Assembly (NCBI GenBank): GCA_020631555.1
Contig: JAHDGY010000003.1
Location: forward strand, 1-64,000
Reading direction: 5' to 3'
DNA from: Flavobacteriales bacterium
GTDB lineage: Bacteria > Bacteroidota > Bacteroidia > Flavobacteriales_D > Parvicellaceae
DNA: 64,000 bases
The position numbers were made by a program, and so were the translations under genes. The notes beneath the pieces are model-generated. The model saw only the letters and a program-made list of their open reading frames with translations, ran no database searches and was not told the origin of the DNA. Position 1 is the first letter of the stretch, and every line of letters begins with the position of its first letter. Positions 63,009 to 64,000 of the stretch are shown here, piece by piece.

Positions 63009-64000
63009 TTATTGAATAATGACAGGTTTAACAGCTACACCGTTTACTGTCCTTACGAACAGATGATATGTACCAGAAAGATCTTCTTTAAATCGGATTT
63101 GACCCAGCTGGCCACTTAGCCTGCCAGATTGAATTAGACGCCCGTACGAGTCATTCAACTGATAAACAGCACCATTTTCAAAATCTCCGGATAGATTTAT
63201 CAGTTCACGCGTAGGATTTGGATAAACATGAACCGAAACTGATCTGAATTTGCCAATCTCCGTTGTATTTCCACCACAATCCTGGACATTAGATAACTTG
63301 GCCATATCCGCGCCAATTGCTATAGCCGCCTTAGTCATTTTTATAAAATAAGGCATATGCAAATTCGCAACGCGATCATTCGCGGTATGGTAGTTAGGAT
63401 TTAAATCACTGTAACTTGCCCCTTAAGTAAACATAAGTGCACCAATACCCTGTTTCCAAAGTTCACCATGATCGCTAACGTCAAACCCGGGATAAATCCT
63501 ATTCACCGCCAGTCCAATCTGGGATTGGTGGTTGGCAATGACCTTAGCCGCATTTTCTTCCAATTGGATAGAATTCCCTTTGTCTGACATATGAATTGGA
63601 ACATCATTCTGCCCATTCTTGTCATATCCACATTTAAAACTGCTATAATCTGATGATCACTCGGTATTTTTGAAACATAATGTCGTGAACCAACTGTTCC
63701 GGTTTCTTCCTCATCAAAGAATACAAAATCAAGAGTATAGTCAAAACAATAATCTTTAAAAACCCTTGCCATTTCAACCAAGGCGGTAACGCCAGTTCCG
63801 TTGTCATCCGCGCAATAATTTGCTGCTGCATCGTAATGAGCACAAATTATTACTTTCTTGTTCGGATTCGTCTTTCCCAATCGAGAGGCAATGATATTGT
63901 TGCCAGTAGCATTGAACTTCTGCCTTTCAATTTTATAGTCACCAAAATTTGTAAACTTATTAACCAGGTAGTCGGCCGCGTTGTCGTTATTCCCTTTGGT
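63009..64000 (-). pseudogene. M28-family metallopeptidase with T9SS tail, broken by frameshift and stop (partial at window end)
   Basis: From the window edge the minus strand reads NNIIASRLGKTNPNKKVI, then the zinc motif HYDAAANYCADDNGTGVTAL and FFDEEETGTVGSRHYV of an M28 aminopeptidase. After VLNVDM near 63622-63632 the frame is lost; the next frame resumes with YDKNGQNDVPIHMSDKGN and runs to ALMFT, where a TAA (63425-63423) stands in the place of an expected Glu codon. The same frame then goes on GASYSDLNPNYHTANDRV into a type A T9SS tail (VHVYPNPTRELINLSG to VIIQ). Two independent lesions make it a pseudogene. The 5' end is outside the window. Confidence 0.85.

Overview
This window is a chromosomal segment of a member of the Bacteroidota, most like the Flavobacteriales (Cryomorphaceae/Crocinitomicaceae-type marine lineages); I cannot name a genus. 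The evidence is moderate-to-low GC, A-rich starts with few Shine-Dalgarno sequences, a TTG-N19-TAnnTTTG promoter ahead of rpsF, type IX secretion (T9SS) sorting domains, PorG (DUF6089) genes, and the flavobacterial order CBS protein-nadK-porG-uppS-bamA-skp-skp-murI. Most of the window is conserved core genome.

Layout. 1-323: 5' end of an IS3-family element. 0.4-7.3 kb (minus): glycosyltransferase, fabD, deoxynucleoside kinase, a lipoprotein, a GH3-family protein, a 32-residue membrane protein, an alpha/beta hydrolase and pdxJ. 7.4-16.0 kb (plus): the envelope-biogenesis cluster (CBS, nadK, two tandem porG, uppS, bamA, two skp, murI). 16-24.6 kb: kbl, trmB, lhgO, an MBL-fold hydrolase, dnaX split by an A11 tract, tag and a UMF1-type MFS transporter. 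24.7-32.8 kb: OmpA-like protein, hemE, rpsF-rpsR-rplI, metK, M1 peptidase, ACMSD-like amidohydrolase, yidD. 33-39 kb (minus): a marR-fadN-fadA-fadE beta-oxidation operon with a perfect 30-bp palindrome upstream. 39.5-41.4 kb: a secreted subtilase with a T9SS tail. 41.5-47.2 kb (minus): etfB-etfA, bifunctional nuclease, nupC-like transporter, thyA, folA. 47.5-49.4 kb: pdhB, an IS3-family scar and tRNA-Val. 49.4-56.4 kb (minus): a gdh-nhaD-exbB-exbD-tonB-folC operon and anmK. 56.4-64 kb: a second acyl-CoA dehydrogenase, a remnant of a T9SS cargo gene, a 1.2-kilo-residue predicted outer-membrane protein, an OmpA-like lipoprotein and a decayed M28 peptidase gene.

How the genes work together. The fad operon, the second acyl-CoA dehydrogenase and EtfAB form a fatty-acid oxidation set in which ETF accepts electrons from both dehydrogenases. 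BamA, the Skp chaperones, UppS, MurI, FabD and AnmK serve envelope building; PorG serves T9SS, which would export the subtilase and once exported the M28 peptidase. ThyA, FolA, FolC, the nucleoside transporter and the deoxynucleoside kinase form a dTMP/folate group.

I saw no defence island, CRISPR array, prophage or biosynthetic cluster, and no system I would call new. The most interesting signals are the A11 tract that separates the gamma and tau parts of dnaX, the palindromic operator at marR-fadNAE, a 61-bp exact duplication inside the subtilase gene, a traceable decay history in the M28 gene, and 45-bp IS ends in opposite orientation about 48 kb apart.
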